Below, one piece after another: positions 54,281-63,387 of a stretch of 64,000 bases of DNA. Origin of the DNA: Mycoplana azooxidifex. GTDB lineage: Bacteria; Pseudomonadota; Alphaproteobacteria; Rhizobiales; Rhizobiaceae. A model generated the notes under the pieces. It saw only the letters and a program-made list of their open reading frames with translations. It was not told the DNA's origin and did not search any database. Made by a program: the position numbers and the translations under genes. The stretch is taken from the NCBI RefSeq assembly GCF_014196765.1, contig NZ_JACIEE010000005.1, positions 434,001-498,000 on the forward strand, in the 5' to 3' direction. The first letter of the stretch is position 1. Each line of letters opens with the position of its first letter.

Positions 54281-55948
54281 TTAGACTGTTTCGGACATTC
54301 TGGCGCCGACCGACTGGCGGACAAGCGCTCGCGCCGCCCTGCGGGCAAGCGCGATGACCGTTAAGGTCGGGTTGGGTGCCGGACTGGTGGGAAATGCGGA
54401 GGCGCCAACGACCCAAAGGCCGCGGGCATCCCAGGACTGCAGGTCGGGATCGACGACCGAGGTGGCGGGATCCTCCCCCATGACGGCCCCACCTGTCGCA
54501 TGGGAATTCGTGTAGTGGACGGTGTCGTAGCGATCGGGTAACTCGGTCCCGCTCTTCGACACAGAGGCTCCGGCCTGCCGCAGGATCGCGTCCAGCTTCG
54601 CCCCGACCTTGCGCACCATGCGGCGATCGTTGTCCAGCCAGTCGAAATTGAGCCGCAGCAGCGGATCTCCCCAGGCATCGCGGTAGGTCGTGTCCAGGTC
54701 GAGGTAACGATGCCGGTGCGGTACCACCTCTCCCAGCATGCCGACATTCGCGGCCCGGCCTGCATGGGCCTTGATAGCTTCCTGCCATCCGGCGCCCCAT
54801 TGGGGTGCATCGCCGGGGACGGTCGGAGATTCGCGCCACAGGTTGGTCAATCCGGGCACGTGGATGCGAGCGCCACCGACATGGTCGGCCGACAGGTCGC
54901 CCGGATCGAAATCGGAATTTGCCCAGCCGGCGGCATTGGTCGAGCTTGCCTCACGGACCGGAGCAGGCAGGAAACCTTGCGCGGATGCGCCGATATGGTT
55001 GGCGTAAAAGCGGCCGACCCTTCCCCCGCTTTCGGGCGAATAAGGGGTGCCGATGCCGGAAAGAAGAAGCAGGCGAACATTGTTCAGCGTCCAGCCGCAG
55101 AGCGCCACGAACTGGCTCGATACGGTCCGTCGTTCGCCAGTCTCGTCGGAATAGACCACGCCCGTCGCGCGGCCGGACTGGTGCAAGATCCGATGGACAT
55201 GGCCCGTCTGCACATCGAGATTGCCGGTCGCGGCGGCTGCCGGCCACAGTGTGTTCAGCGGCGTTGCCAGCGAATAGCCATAACGGCCGTTGAGCCCGCG
55301 GGTGATGCCCAGCGGATTGGTATAGGGCTCGAAGCTCACCGCCGCCGGCATTTCCGTGACGTTCAGGCCGATGGCGGATGCCGCCTCGGCCAGCAGCGCC
55401 GCCTTCCGGCCCATTCCGATAGGTTTGCCGGGCAAAGGGCGGGAGCGCGGATATCGTTCGGAGGGGAGCCCGTCGGTCGTCGCAACGCCCAGCAGCGCCT
55501 CGGCCCAGCCGTAGTCGGCCTCGATGTCGTCGTAGCCGATCGGCCAGTCCGAATAGTCGAAATCTTTGGCCCAAGGCCTTTCGAGCAATACCCGATAGGC
55601 ACTTTTCGACCTGAACCCATGCGGGTGGAAGCGTGCGCTGATGCCGCCCCACAGAAGCCCGGCGCCGCCCAATCCGCGCCCTGCCAGGAAAGCCCCGAGA
55701 CTGCGCATCGGGAAGGATTGAGACCGGCTGTCATGGCGCAGCGTGAAGGTCTCCTGCACGGGGTCTGGCAGGCGTTTCGACGGGATGCTGGAGGCGCGCG
55801 GGCGGTAGAAGACATTCGAGCCGATCAGGCCGGCGGTCTCCCCCTTTTCCAGAACGAGGGTCCGCAGCCCGCTGCGGCAGGCTTCTTCGGCGACCACGGC
55901 GCCGGCCCAGCCGCCTCCGACGATGACGAGATCATACTGCCGGGCCAT
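54281..55948 (-). CDS. GMC-family oxidoreductase (gluconate 2-dehydrogenase flavoprotein-like)
   Basis: A 555-residue FAD-dependent oxidoreductase. The FAD-binding motif DLVIVGGGWAGAVVAEEACRSG lies at residues 5-26. The C-terminal GMC signature (YTNSHATGGAVMGEDPATSVVDPD, then SAPNPTLTVIALA) carries the catalytic His/Asn. It resembles the large subunit of periplasmic gluconate/fructose-type dehydrogenases, but has no Tat or Sec signal. Start ATG 55948 is 1 bp after the small-subunit stop. No cytochrome c subunit gene is adjacent, so the electron acceptor is unclear. Substrate unknown. Confidence 0.87.
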   Translation of the reverse strand: MARQYDLVIVGGGWAGAVVAEEACRSGLRTLVLEKGETAGLIGSNVFYRPRASSIPSKRLPDPVQETFTLRHDSRSQSFPMRSLGAFLAGRGLGGAGLLWGGISARFHPHGFRSKSAYRVLLERPWAKDFDYSDWPIGYDDIEADYGWAEALLGVATTDGLPSERYPRSRPLPGKPIGMGRKAALLAEAASAIGLNVTEMPAAVSFEPYTNPLGITRGLNGRYGYSLATPLNTLWPAAAATGNLDVQTGHVHRILHQSGRATGVVYSDETGERRTVSSQFVALCGWTLNNVRLLLLSGIGTPYSPESGGRVGRFYANHIGASAQGFLPAPVREASSTNAAGWANSDFDPGDLSADHVGGARIHVPGLTNLWRESPTVPGDAPQWGAGWQEAIKAHAGRAANVGMLGEVVPHRHRYLDLDTTYRDAWGDPLLRLNFDWLDNDRRMVRKVGAKLDAILRQAGASVSKSGTELPDRYDTVHYTNSHATGGAVMGEDPATSVVDPDLQSWDARGLWVVGASAFPTSPAPNPTLTVIALARRAARALVRQSVGARMSETV

Positions 55949-55949
55949 G

Positions 55950-56459
55950 TCAGGCCCTGCCCGGCGCATGGACATCGCCATCCAGCCAGCCCCAACCGAT
56001 GGCGGCCCGTTCCCAGGTGTCGCTGAAGAGAATGTCGTAGATCAGTTGACGAAGGACGCGAAAGCCGGTCGATGCCTCCAGCGAGAAGGATGGCGCGTCT
56101 CCCGCCGTCACCGAGACCAGGATCGCCTCTGCCGCCTCGTCATCGAGATCTTGGAACGGCCGGCCAGCGATCTCCCGGCCTTTTTCGTCGAGGACCAGGA
56201 GCAGCGCAGAGGCGAAATCGCGCGGGCTGTGCGGGTCCTGCCAGCCGGCGGCCGGATGGGCATCGGCAAGGAAGGGTGCGGCCTGGTAGGACGAGCGGCC
56301 CCGCCCCCAGGCCGATTCCAGCCTGTCGAGCAGTTGTTCGTTCAACCCGCGGGCCAGATCGGCATCGTCCTGCCTTGCTTCGTCCAGGGGCCAGACCAGC
56401 GAAACCAGCCGCGGCAGGCCTTCCAGTCCCTGTTCGATGTGTCGACCGGTCATCATCAT
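55950..56459 (-). CDS. Gluconate 2-dehydrogenase subunit 3-like protein
   Basis: A 169-residue helical protein of the gluconate-dehydrogenase small-subunit type (Gluconate_2-dh3), partner of the GMC flavoprotein encoded next. Typical members carry a Tat signal that exports the pair; here the N-terminus MMMTGRHIEQGLEGLPRLVSL has none, as with the large subunit, so the enzyme probably stays cytosolic. Any of the three initial ATGs could be the start. It is the first gene of the GMC/importer operon. Confidence 0.75.
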   Translation of the reverse strand: MMMTGRHIEQGLEGLPRLVSLVWPLDEARQDDADLARGLNEQLLDRLESAWGRGRSSYQAAPFLADAHPAAGWQDPHSPRDFASALLLVLDEKGREIAGRPFQDLDDEAAEAILVSVTAGDAPSFSLEASTGFRVLRQLIYDILFSDTWERAAIGWGWLDGDVHAPGRA

Positions 56460-56651
56460 GTCCTTGCTGAACTGGTGCTATACGAAGCCGCAGACCGTCT
56501 CCGCGTCCCTTGGCAGGCCTGCCGTTGACGGGCATTCTAGCCAAGTCGGGAAAAGCGAGAACGACCTGTCTTTCTATTTTCCACTATTTTTATAGATTAT
56601 ATTTTCTTGAAGAGCCGGCTTGAAAACAGTGGTGTTTGAAGCGGAGAAAAT

Positions 56652-56679
56652 CGGCAGGCAGGGAGCGGCCTACCTGCCG
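56652..56679 (-). terminator. Probable terminator after the GlcD-type gene
   Basis: In the minus-strand direction, the stem CGGCAGG / CCTGCCG with a 14-base loop is followed by ATTTTC, 20 bp past the GlcD stop. It would end the 64-to-56.7-kb transcripts. The region 56560-56620 next to it is AT-rich and probably contains the promoter of the GMC operon. Confidence 0.5.
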
Positions 56680-56698
56680 CGCCCAGTCATGCTTTCTG

Positions 56699-58078
56699 TC
56701 ACGCCTGTCCGACGATTTTGCCTGGATTGAGGATGCCTTTAGGATCGACGGCATGCTTCAGCAGTGCCATGAGATCGACGGCATCGCCGTGTTCCTCGCG
56801 CAGATAAGCCATCTTGCCGATGCCCACACCGTGTTCGCCGGTGCAGGTGCCGCCGACGGAAATGGCTTTGTGGACCATCTTCTTGTTGAGCCGTGCAACC
56901 TCCGCCAGTTCTTCCGCATTACCCGGGTCGACTGCAAAGACCACATGGAAGTTGCCATCGCCGACATGGCCCAAAATGGCTGCCGGCACTTGGCAACCCT
57001 TCAGGATTTCGCGGGCATGGAGGATGCAGTTGCCGAGCTCTGAGACCGGCACGCAGACATCGGATGACCAGCCCTTTGCGCCCGGCCGCTGGGAAACAAC
57101 CGCATAAAATGCGTTGTGACGCGCCTTCCACAGGCGATTTCTGTCCTCCGGCGACGTCGCCCACTCGAAATTCCGCCCGCCTGCGTCCGTAACGACTTCG
57201 CCGACGAGTCGGACATGCTCTTCAACGCTGCCGGGAGAGCCGTGGAATTCGAAGGCCAGTTTGTCATCCACTGTCAGATCGAGGCCGGAATAGCGGTTGA
57301 CGGCCGAGATCAAGCCACGATCCATCAGTTCCATGCGTGCGACGGGGACTCCGAGCTGGACGATCGCGGTTGCCGCCTCCACCGCCTGCCCGACATCGTC
57401 GAACGAACAAAGGGCAACTGAGATGCTTTCCGGAATGCCATAGAGCCGAAGCGTTACCTCGGTGATGATCCCGAGCGTTCCTTCCGATCCCACGAAAAGC
57501 CGTGTCAGATCGTATCCCGCCGAGGATTTCCTCGCTCGCCCGCCCGTATGGATGACCTGGCCGGTCGGCAACACGACCGTCAGTGCCAGGACGTTCTCCC
57601 GCATCGTGCCGTAGCGGACGGCATTCGTCCCCGAGGCGCGCGTGGCGGCCATGCCGCCGATCGAAGCGTTCGCACCCGGATCGATCGGAAAGAAAAGCCC
57701 CTGGTCGCGGAGGTGGCTGTTGAGCGCTTCGCGCGTGACTCCGGCCTGAACCGTGCAGTCGAGATCGGATGGACTGACCCTCGTCACCCGGTTCATCCGT
57801 GACAGGTCGAGCGAAATGCCGCCCCGCAGGGCAATGAGATGCCCTTCGAGCGACGTACCCGCGCCATAGGCGATAACGGGGATATCATGAGCGGCGCAAA
57901 GCCCGACAACGAAGGAAACCTCTTCGGTGCTTTCCGCATAGACCACCCCGTCCGGAATGACGCCGGTATGGTGCGATTCCCCATGGCCGTGCTGCTCGCG
58001 CACCGCGACCGCGGTGGAAAACCGGTCGGTGAAGCGGGCTGACAGCGCGTCCAGGAATGCGGCAGGAAGCACGCTCAT
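56699..58078 (-). CDS. FAD-binding oxidase, GlcD / D-lactate dehydrogenase family
   Basis: A 459-residue flavoprotein. The PCMH-type FAD domain includes VIAYGAGTSLEGHLIALRGGISLDLSRMNRV and PGANASIGGMAATRASGTNAVRYGTM. The FAD-oxidase C domain ends TGEHGVGIGKMAYLREEHG and DPKGILNPGK, a characteristic signature. It oxidises a 2-hydroxy acid (glycolate, D-lactate or a similar compound). The start ATG at 58078 overlaps the stop of the sulfurtransferase-like fragment. No GlcE/GlcF partners are adjacent, so it is a single-subunit type. Confidence 0.9.
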   Translation of the reverse strand: MSVLPAAFLDALSARFTDRFSTAVAVREQHGHGESHHTGVIPDGVVYAESTEEVSFVVGLCAAHDIPVIAYGAGTSLEGHLIALRGGISLDLSRMNRVTRVSPSDLDCTVQAGVTREALNSHLRDQGLFFPIDPGANASIGGMAATRASGTNAVRYGTMRENVLALTVVLPTGQVIHTGGRARKSSAGYDLTRLFVGSEGTLGIITEVTLRLYGIPESISVALCSFDDVGQAVEAATAIVQLGVPVARMELMDRGLISAVNRYSGLDLTVDDKLAFEFHGSPGSVEEHVRLVGEVVTDAGGRNFEWATSPEDRNRLWKARHNAFYAVVSQRPGAKGWSSDVCVPVSELGNCILHAREILKGCQVPAAILGHVGDGNFHVVFAVDPGNAEELAEVARLNKKMVHKAISVGGTCTGEHGVGIGKMAYLREEHGDAVDLMALLKHAVDPKGILNPGKIVGQA

Positions 58079-58287
58079 GCCTTGGCCTCCCCATCGCTCG
58101 CCAATCCGGTCTCGACCGGAGTTTCATCCTCCAGGCCCCGCGCCTCCGGCTGGACGCTCGGCATGGTGAAGCTGCCATCCAGAACGATCAGGTCAGAACC
58201 ATCGAGATGGGATGCAAGCCAGTCCGTCTTGACCAGCGGGCCTGGTATTTGAAGAGGCACGGATCTCATCTCCTGCAAAGAAGTCAT
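58075..58287 (-). pseudogene. Truncated sulfurtransferase (3-mercaptopyruvate sulfurtransferase/rhodanese) N-terminal remnant
   Basis: About 70 residues. LVKTDWLASHLDGSDLIVLDGSFTMP matches the start of TST/MST-type sulfurtransferases (about 280 residues). After that the sequence turns unrelated (EARGLEDETPVETGLASDGEAKA) and stops. The second rhodanese domain with its catalytic Cys loop is missing and no matching fragment is seen nearby. Its end overlaps the GlcD start, suggesting a deletion that joined the remnant to the next gene. It may now serve only as a coupling leader. Confidence 0.6.
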
Positions 58288-58365
58288 GAAGCGACGAGCC
58301 GTCGCCTTGGGCGCCAAACGGATCGCGGTTGAGTGAATATGATCGGCGCAAAAGGCCCTTGCCGA

Positions 58366-58965
58366 TCAGGCCGGCACCCTGGACCGTTCCAGATGGCGTT
58401 CGAGAAACGGAAGGCTGTCCTGTCCCCAGTACAGCTCGTTGTCGAAGTGGAATGTCGGCAATCCGAAGACGCCGCGTTCCACGGCCTCGGCATAGTTTGC
58501 TTTCCATGCTGCGGCGATATCGCTCTTCGCAGCCCTGCCCTCCAGCCTGGCAGCATCGAAGCCAGCCGCTTCGAGCACCGACCTGCGCACCGCCGCATCG
58601 CCGATGTCCAGGCCCTTTTCCCACAGGGCAGCCTGCAGGACTTTCGCCAGTTCGGCCCAGACTCCGCCGTCGACAATCTCACCGAGAACAAGAAATCCGG
58701 CCGGCGTGGGATCGGACAGGCTGCCGCGGCCTTCGAGCTTCAATGTCTTGCCGCGAAACTCCGCCCAGCGGCGAAGGTCGGTGAACCAGTAGGCGCGGCG
58801 CGCCTCCGGCCGGTTGCGGGAATAGATCGCGCCGTTTTCCTCGATGAGCGGGATGAGCACAGGGCGGATTGCCACACCAAATCGCTGCGAAAGGTCCAGG
58901 AGCGGGTCGAGACCGATATAGGACCAGGGCGAACCGATCCCGAAGTAGTAGTCGATGACAGGCAT
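58366..58965 (-). CDS. 2-hydroxychromene-2-carboxylate isomerase family (kappa GST/DsbA-like)
   Basis: A 199-residue thioredoxin-fold protein. MPVIDYYFGIGSPWSYIG at the N-terminus carries the catalytic Ser of the HCCA-isomerase/kappa-GST family, and the C-terminal GVFGLPTFHFDNELYWGQDSLPFLE is the standard closing motif. Members isomerise chromene carboxylates in naphthalene-type pathways using glutathione, or act as GSTs or carboxylate isomerases. It starts 2 bp after the TetR gene. The actual substrate is unknown. Confidence 0.87.
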   Translation of the reverse strand: MPVIDYYFGIGSPWSYIGLDPLLDLSQRFGVAIRPVLIPLIEENGAIYSRNRPEARRAYWFTDLRRWAEFRGKTLKLEGRGSLSDPTPAGFLVLGEIVDGGVWAELAKVLQAALWEKGLDIGDAAVRRSVLEAAGFDAARLEGRAAKSDIAAAWKANYAEAVERGVFGLPTFHFDNELYWGQDSLPFLERHLERSRVPA

Positions 58966-58967
58966 GA

Positions 58968-59540
58968 TCAGTTGATTCCGCTTGAGTTGCGCTGTGACCA
59001 GTCGAAGACGTCAAGAGCGGCGTCCTTGGCGGCGAGGACCGCTGACGGGTCGCGATTGACCGCGACCGTCGCCAGCGCTCCCTCGTAAAGCAGCGCCAGA
59101 TGGGCAGCCGGGCCCGGCGCGGTCACGCCGGCGCTTTCCAGTATCCGCACAAAAATGTTCCGGACCGAACGCTTGTGTTCACGGGCGATCGTCACGACCC
59201 GTTCGGATTCGCCATGTTCGGCCACCGCCAGCGCAAAGGCGCAGCCGCGGAATTCCGGGCTGTCCGCCTTGTCGTGAAGCCGCTCGAAAATGGTGTGGAC
59301 CTGATCGCGCGGCGCGGCTACGGCCGTCAGCACGTCCTCAAGCGAACGCAGCACACGCACATGGCGGTCGCTCAGATAGGCAGCGACGAGATGTTCCTTC
59401 GACGCGAAATGTCGATAGAGCGTGGCCTTGGCCACGCCCGCCTCCTCGATAATGCGATCCACGCCCACCGTGCGGATGCCCTCCGTGTAGAACAAGGTGC
59501 CCGCAACATTCAGTATTTCGTCTCGTATGGAGGCTTTCAT
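58968..59540 (-). CDS. TetR-family transcriptional regulator
   Basis: A 190-residue TetR-type regulator. The HTH is at about 8-55 (RDEILNVAGTLFYTEGIRTVGVDRIIEEAGVAKATLYRHFASKEHLV). The ATG at 59540 is chosen; a TTG one codon earlier is possible. It lies within a run of same-strand genes, 74 bp after the ApbA-like gene and 2 bp before the HCCA-isomerase-like gene, so it may regulate the downstream enzymes and be self-regulated. Confidence 0.87.
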   Translation of the reverse strand: MKASIRDEILNVAGTLFYTEGIRTVGVDRIIEEAGVAKATLYRHFASKEHLVAAYLSDRHVRVLRSLEDVLTAVAAPRDQVHTIFERLHDKADSPEFRGCAFALAVAEHGESERVVTIAREHKRSVRNIFVRILESAGVTAPGPAAHLALLYEGALATVAVNRDPSAVLAAKDAALDVFDWSQRNSSGIN

Positions 59541-59614
59541 CAATTCTACCGCTGGTCGGTTCCACTTGAATTATCTGGCGAGGCCCCGGCACCGCCGGGA
59601 CCTCGCATGTCGTC

Positions 59615-60619
59615 TTACGCGGCAAGCGGGCTTTCCCGCACAATGGTACGCACCTCGGCAAGCGAGATCGAGCCAGGCTGCCCTCCCGTCAAGACCAATC
59701 TGGCCGCCGCTTCCTGCACCGCCTGGTTCCACGGCGTCTCGATGCCATGGATACGGCCGAGCTGGACGATCTCGCCATTGAGATAATCGATCTCGTTGGG
59801 AACGCCGCGCGCAAAGCTTTGCCAGGTCGATTGCTGGCCGGACTTGATACCGCTGTCGGGCGCAGCGCCCCAGCCAGCCACGCTGACCTGGCGCTCGGAC
59901 GGTTGGGCGATCTCGTAGCCGGCCGCGCTGAGCACGCGCGTCGCCTCCTGCGACAACGTCTCGCCTATCGAGGCGACATCCTCGGCACTGCCCTCGAAGA
60001 CTTCCAGCGCGTTCTTGACGTTGTAGACCAGCTTGGCGGCCTTCCAGCGCGTGATGTCGGAGCGGGCCTCGGCGAGATAATTCGCCTTGACCAGATCACC
60101 GGCAATGGCCCTGCCCAGGTCGTCCAGGCCACTCGGATAAATGCCGAGCGTGACGACGCCGACCTGGGGCGAACCGCCGGCGACGACGGTGCCGACCTCG
60201 GTGAAGCGGGCTGGTGTCAGGATGCTCGCGCCATAGACACGGGCAAAGCGCCGGCTTGCCACGGCCTCGGCGGCGAGGCCGTTCTGCAGCGTCACGAGCG
60301 GCAGCGCAAAGCCTGCGGTCTCCAGCTTGTCTGCCACCGGACGGCGCGCCCAGAATGCCGTGGCGTCCTCGACGTCCTGCGCCTTGACGGCGAGAACGAG
60401 AACGTCGTCGGCCTTGAGTTCCGGCGGATCGGCCGTATCGAAGGCGTTGAGCCGGATCTGCTGCGTGCCGGTCGGCCGCTGGTAGGTCAGCCCGTGCTCG
60501 CGGATATGACGGATCTGCGCGCCGCGTCCAACAAGCGCATAGGCGATGCCGGCGCTTTCGAACTGGGCCGCAAGGCTTGCGCCGACAGCGCCGGCACCGA
60601 TGATGATATAGCGTGTCAT
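59615..60619 (-). CDS. 2-dehydropantoate 2-reductase family (ApbA/PanE) protein
   Basis: A 334-residue NADP-dependent reductase. The Rossmann motif is IIGAGAVGASL (G8, G10, G13), followed by RGAQIRHIREHGL. A C-terminal helical ketopantoate-reductase domain carries KLVYNVKNALEVF with the expected conserved Lys/Asn. PanE paralogues outside pantothenate loci often act on other 2-keto or 2-hydroxy acids. It is 10 bp after the sulfonate-type binding-protein gene, suggesting a catabolic role. Confidence 0.86.
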   Translation of the reverse strand: MTRYIIIGAGAVGASLAAQFESAGIAYALVGRGAQIRHIREHGLTYQRPTGTQQIRLNAFDTADPPELKADDVLVLAVKAQDVEDATAFWARRPVADKLETAGFALPLVTLQNGLAAEAVASRRFARVYGASILTPARFTEVGTVVAGGSPQVGVVTLGIYPSGLDDLGRAIAGDLVKANYLAEARSDITRWKAAKLVYNVKNALEVFEGSAEDVASIGETLSQEATRVLSAAGYEIAQPSERQVSVAGWGAAPDSGIKSGQQSTWQSFARGVPNEIDYLNGEIVQLGRIHGIETPWNQAVQEAAARLVLTGGQPGSISLAEVRTIVRESPLAA

Positions 60620-60629
60620 AATGTCGTCC

Positions 60630-61718
60630 TCACTCGCTGGCCAGAGACTGCTTGAGATTGTCCTCGAACTTCGTCGCCTTCAATGCGTCCGTGATCGTGT
60701 CGGTATAGCGATTATCATAGGCCAGCGACGTGTCGACCTGCTTGCCGATCGCGCCGAAATCATAGGTGACCGCGGCAATGCTGCGGGCCTCGTCGATACG
60801 CGCCTCGTCGATCGGCTGGGGCAGCACGCGGGTATAGGACCAGATGAAATCGGCGTTCTGCGGCGTCAGCTTGCGCACCTTGACCAGCGCTTCCTTGGCT
60901 TCCTTCGGATGCGTGTTGTACCAGTTCTGGTATTCGACATAACGGTGAACCAGATCGCGGATCGCCGCGTCCTTGGCCGGGTCGGCAAGCGAGCCGGAAT
61001 TGGCGATCAGGCCACCGGGGCTGCCGGGGCCGACGTCACCGCTCTTGGCGATCACCCGTGCGCCGCCGGCGACGGCCGTGGCATAGGAGTCGATCGCGCC
61101 GGACACCAGGTCCACTTCGCCATGCAGAAGGGCGAGCGCACCGGCCTCGTTGTTCAGCGTCACCGGAACGACGTCCTTCGGCGTCAGGCCGAGGTGCTTC
61201 AGGCTCTGGAGGTAAAGCAGGAAGTTGGTGGCGCCCGGCGAGGAGGCCCAGCGCTTGCCGCGCACCGCATCGGCGGTCAGCTCGGTGATGCCTGAGGCCT
61301 TCGACGCCACAGTCACGAAGCGTTCGTGGTTCACCGTGTCGGCTGTCGCCGCGACGACGATGGACTTGTAGGGCACGGTCTCCTTGGTCCAGTCGGGATT
61401 GGCGGCGGCCTGGGCCTGGATGGCGGTGAACTGCGCGAAATAGCTGACATCGACCCGGCCGGCGGCAAGTGCTGTCGCATTCTCGACGGCGTTCGGGAAG
61501 GTTGCGAATTCGATTTTGTAGGGTGCGTCCTTCCAGATGCCGGATGCATCCCATCCCGGCTGCAATTCCGTTCCGTTCTGGCCGACGACCAGCGTCAACT
61601 GCTGTGCCTGGGCGGCCGGGCCTGCAACGACGGCCATCCCCAGGGCGGTCACGCCCAGTGCCAGCACGCTGCCGAAGCGGAAGTCGCCGCTATGCGTTGC
61701 CGTCTCGAGTATCTTCAT
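60630..61718 (-). CDS. Sulfonate/nitrate-type substrate-binding protein
   Basis: A 362-residue binding protein of the SsuA type. A signal peptide ends near GPAAQAQQ, after the apolar stretch VLALGVTALGMAVVAG. Mature segments TELQPGWDASGIWKDAPYKIEFATFPN and ASSPGATNFLLYLQSLKHLGL are typical. The ATG at 61718 is used. It belongs with the ATPase and permease encoded upstream. Ligand unknown. Confidence 0.9.
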   Translation of the reverse strand: MKILETATHSGDFRFGSVLALGVTALGMAVVAGPAAQAQQLTLVVGQNGTELQPGWDASGIWKDAPYKIEFATFPNAVENATALAAGRVDVSYFAQFTAIQAQAAANPDWTKETVPYKSIVVAATADTVNHERFVTVASKASGITELTADAVRGKRWASSPGATNFLLYLQSLKHLGLTPKDVVPVTLNNEAGALALLHGEVDLVSGAIDSYATAVAGGARVIAKSGDVGPGSPGGLIANSGSLADPAKDAAIRDLVHRYVEYQNWYNTHPKEAKEALVKVRKLTPQNADFIWSYTRVLPQPIDEARIDEARSIAAVTYDFGAIGKQVDTSLAYDNRYTDTITDALKATKFEDNLKQSLASE

Positions 61719-61747
61719 TTCCGATCTCCTTGATGTTCCGTTGACGA

Positions 61748-62563
61748 TTATTGGATTTGCGCGCCTGTCGAGACGCCGAGCTCGGACAAAAGCCGGTGTT
61801 TCAGGTGGTTGACGTCCTCGGCGGCGTCTTCCTGCGCCTTGCGATTGCGCACCAGCGCTGGAGAGACGTCGATATCGAGGGAGAAACGTCCGTCCTTCAG
61901 CACCAGGATCCGGTCTGCGAGAAGGATGGCTTCGTCCACGTCATGGGTGACGATCAGGACGGCCGGCTTGTGCTCCGCCCACAGGGCTTCGACCAGCGCA
62001 TGCATTCGGATGCGGGTCAGTGCGTCGAGCGCTGCGAATGGCTCGTCGAGGAGAAGCAGCGCCGGCGCCCGTACCAGCGCGCGGGCCAACGCCACGCGTT
62101 GTGCCTCGCCGCCGGAAAGATGTTTCGGCCAGGAATTGGCCTTTGCAGCCAGCCCGACCTCGGCCAACGCCTTCTCCGCCACGGCTCGGGCATTGCGCCC
62201 GAAGCGTGTGCCGAGCAGCACGTTGCGCCACGCCCGCCGAAAAGGCAGGAGCCGGTGCTCCTGGAAGACGACGGAACGGTTCGGCGCAACACGCAGGTCC
62301 CCTTCGTTGGCTTGGTCCAGGCCGGCGAGGATGCGCAGCAACGTCGTTTTGCCGGAGCCGGACGCCCCGAGCAGGGCGACAAACTCACCTTGACGGAGCG
62401 TCAGATCGACCTTGTCGAGGATGGTCTGGGTTCCGAATTTCTTGGCGACGCCTGTGAAGTGCACGACCGGTTCGCGCCTGTCTGCTGCCAGGAACTCGCT
62501 GACGAGCGCAGGTTCACCATCGTCGTTGGCCACAAGCTGCCGGGGATTGGTTGCCACGTTCAT
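61748..62563 (-). CDS. Sulfonate/nitrate-type ABC transporter ATPase
   Basis: A 271-residue ATPase of the SsuB class. Walker A GASGSGKTT, signature LSGGEAQ, Walker B LLLLDEPFAALD and H-loop IVTHDVDEA are canonical. An N-terminal extension of about 30 residues precedes the ABC domain. It is 29 bp upstream of the binding-protein gene and 4 bp after the permease gene. Confidence 0.9.
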   Translation of the reverse strand: MNVATNPRQLVANDDGEPALVSEFLAADRREPVVHFTGVAKKFGTQTILDKVDLTLRQGEFVALLGASGSGKTTLLRILAGLDQANEGDLRVAPNRSVVFQEHRLLPFRRAWRNVLLGTRFGRNARAVAEKALAEVGLAAKANSWPKHLSGGEAQRVALARALVRAPALLLLDEPFAALDALTRIRMHALVEALWAEHKPAVLIVTHDVDEAILLADRILVLKDGRFSLDIDVSPALVRNRKAQEDAAEDVNHLKHRLLSELGVSTGAQIQ

Positions 62564-62567
62564 GTGC

Positions 62568-63377
62568 TTATCTCCAGGGTAGGGCCGATTTCTCGATGAG
62601 GCGCATCACCAGGTCGATCACGATGCCAAGGGCCGCGTAGATCAGGACGCAGGCGACGACCATGTCGATGCGCATCGCCCCGCTTGCGACGAAGATGAGG
62701 TAGCCGATCCCCGCACGGCTGTTGGTCTGCTCGGCGACGATGAGGGCAAGCAGCGAGATGCCCATCGAATACCGCACCCCCACCAGCACGCTCGGAAGGG
62801 CGGCGGGTAGCAGCACCTGGAACGTGATCTGCAACGGCGAGAGGCCGAAGGTGCGCGCCGCCTCGACAAGCCGGCTGTCGACATTGCGCACGCCGGCATA
62901 GGTGTTGAGATAGGCCGGGAACACGCAGGCGAGCGTGATCAGGATGATCTTCGGCTCCTCGCCGATCCCGAACCAGATGATGAACAGCGGCACCAGCGCG
63001 ATGAACGGCACAAGTCGGACGATCTGGAAGGTGGAATCGAAGATCTCCTCGGCGAACCGGGACAGGCCGTTGATAAGGCCGAAGGCGATGCCGATGAGAA
63101 GGCCGAGGAAAAGTCCGGCGCCGGCCCGCGCCAGCGAGGCCGGCATGGCCGCCTGCAGATCGCCCGTGTCGAAAAGTTCGACAAACGTCCGCGCGACTTC
63201 GGTCGGCGATGGCAGCGTCTGCGACTGGATCAGTCCGGTCGCACTGCCGGTCTGCCAGGCGGCAAGCGCTGCGACTGGCAACAGGAACCGCACGACGTTG
63301 CGGGGGGCGTACCAGCGCAGCGGGACAAGCTCCCGCTGCGGCGTGGTTTCGAGCGTCTGCAGGACGACCGTGCTCAT
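62568..63377 (-). CDS. Sulfonate/nitrate-type ABC transporter permease
   Basis: A 269-residue permease of the SsuC class with about six membrane segments and the EAA-like loop RLVEAARTFGLSPLQITFQVLLPAALPSVL. The ATG at 63377 is preferred over a longer upstream frame overlapping the FAH gene's end. It completes the importer with the ATPase and binding protein downstream. Confidence 0.9.
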   Translation of the reverse strand: MSTVVLQTLETTPQRELVPLRWYAPRNVVRFLLPVAALAAWQTGSATGLIQSQTLPSPTEVARTFVELFDTGDLQAAMPASLARAGAGLFLGLLIGIAFGLINGLSRFAEEIFDSTFQIVRLVPFIALVPLFIIWFGIGEEPKIILITLACVFPAYLNTYAGVRNVDSRLVEAARTFGLSPLQITFQVLLPAALPSVLVGVRYSMGISLLALIVAEQTNSRAGIGYLIFVASGAMRIDMVVACVLIYAALGIVIDLVMRLIEKSALPWR

Positions 63378-63387
63378 CGTATCAGGC

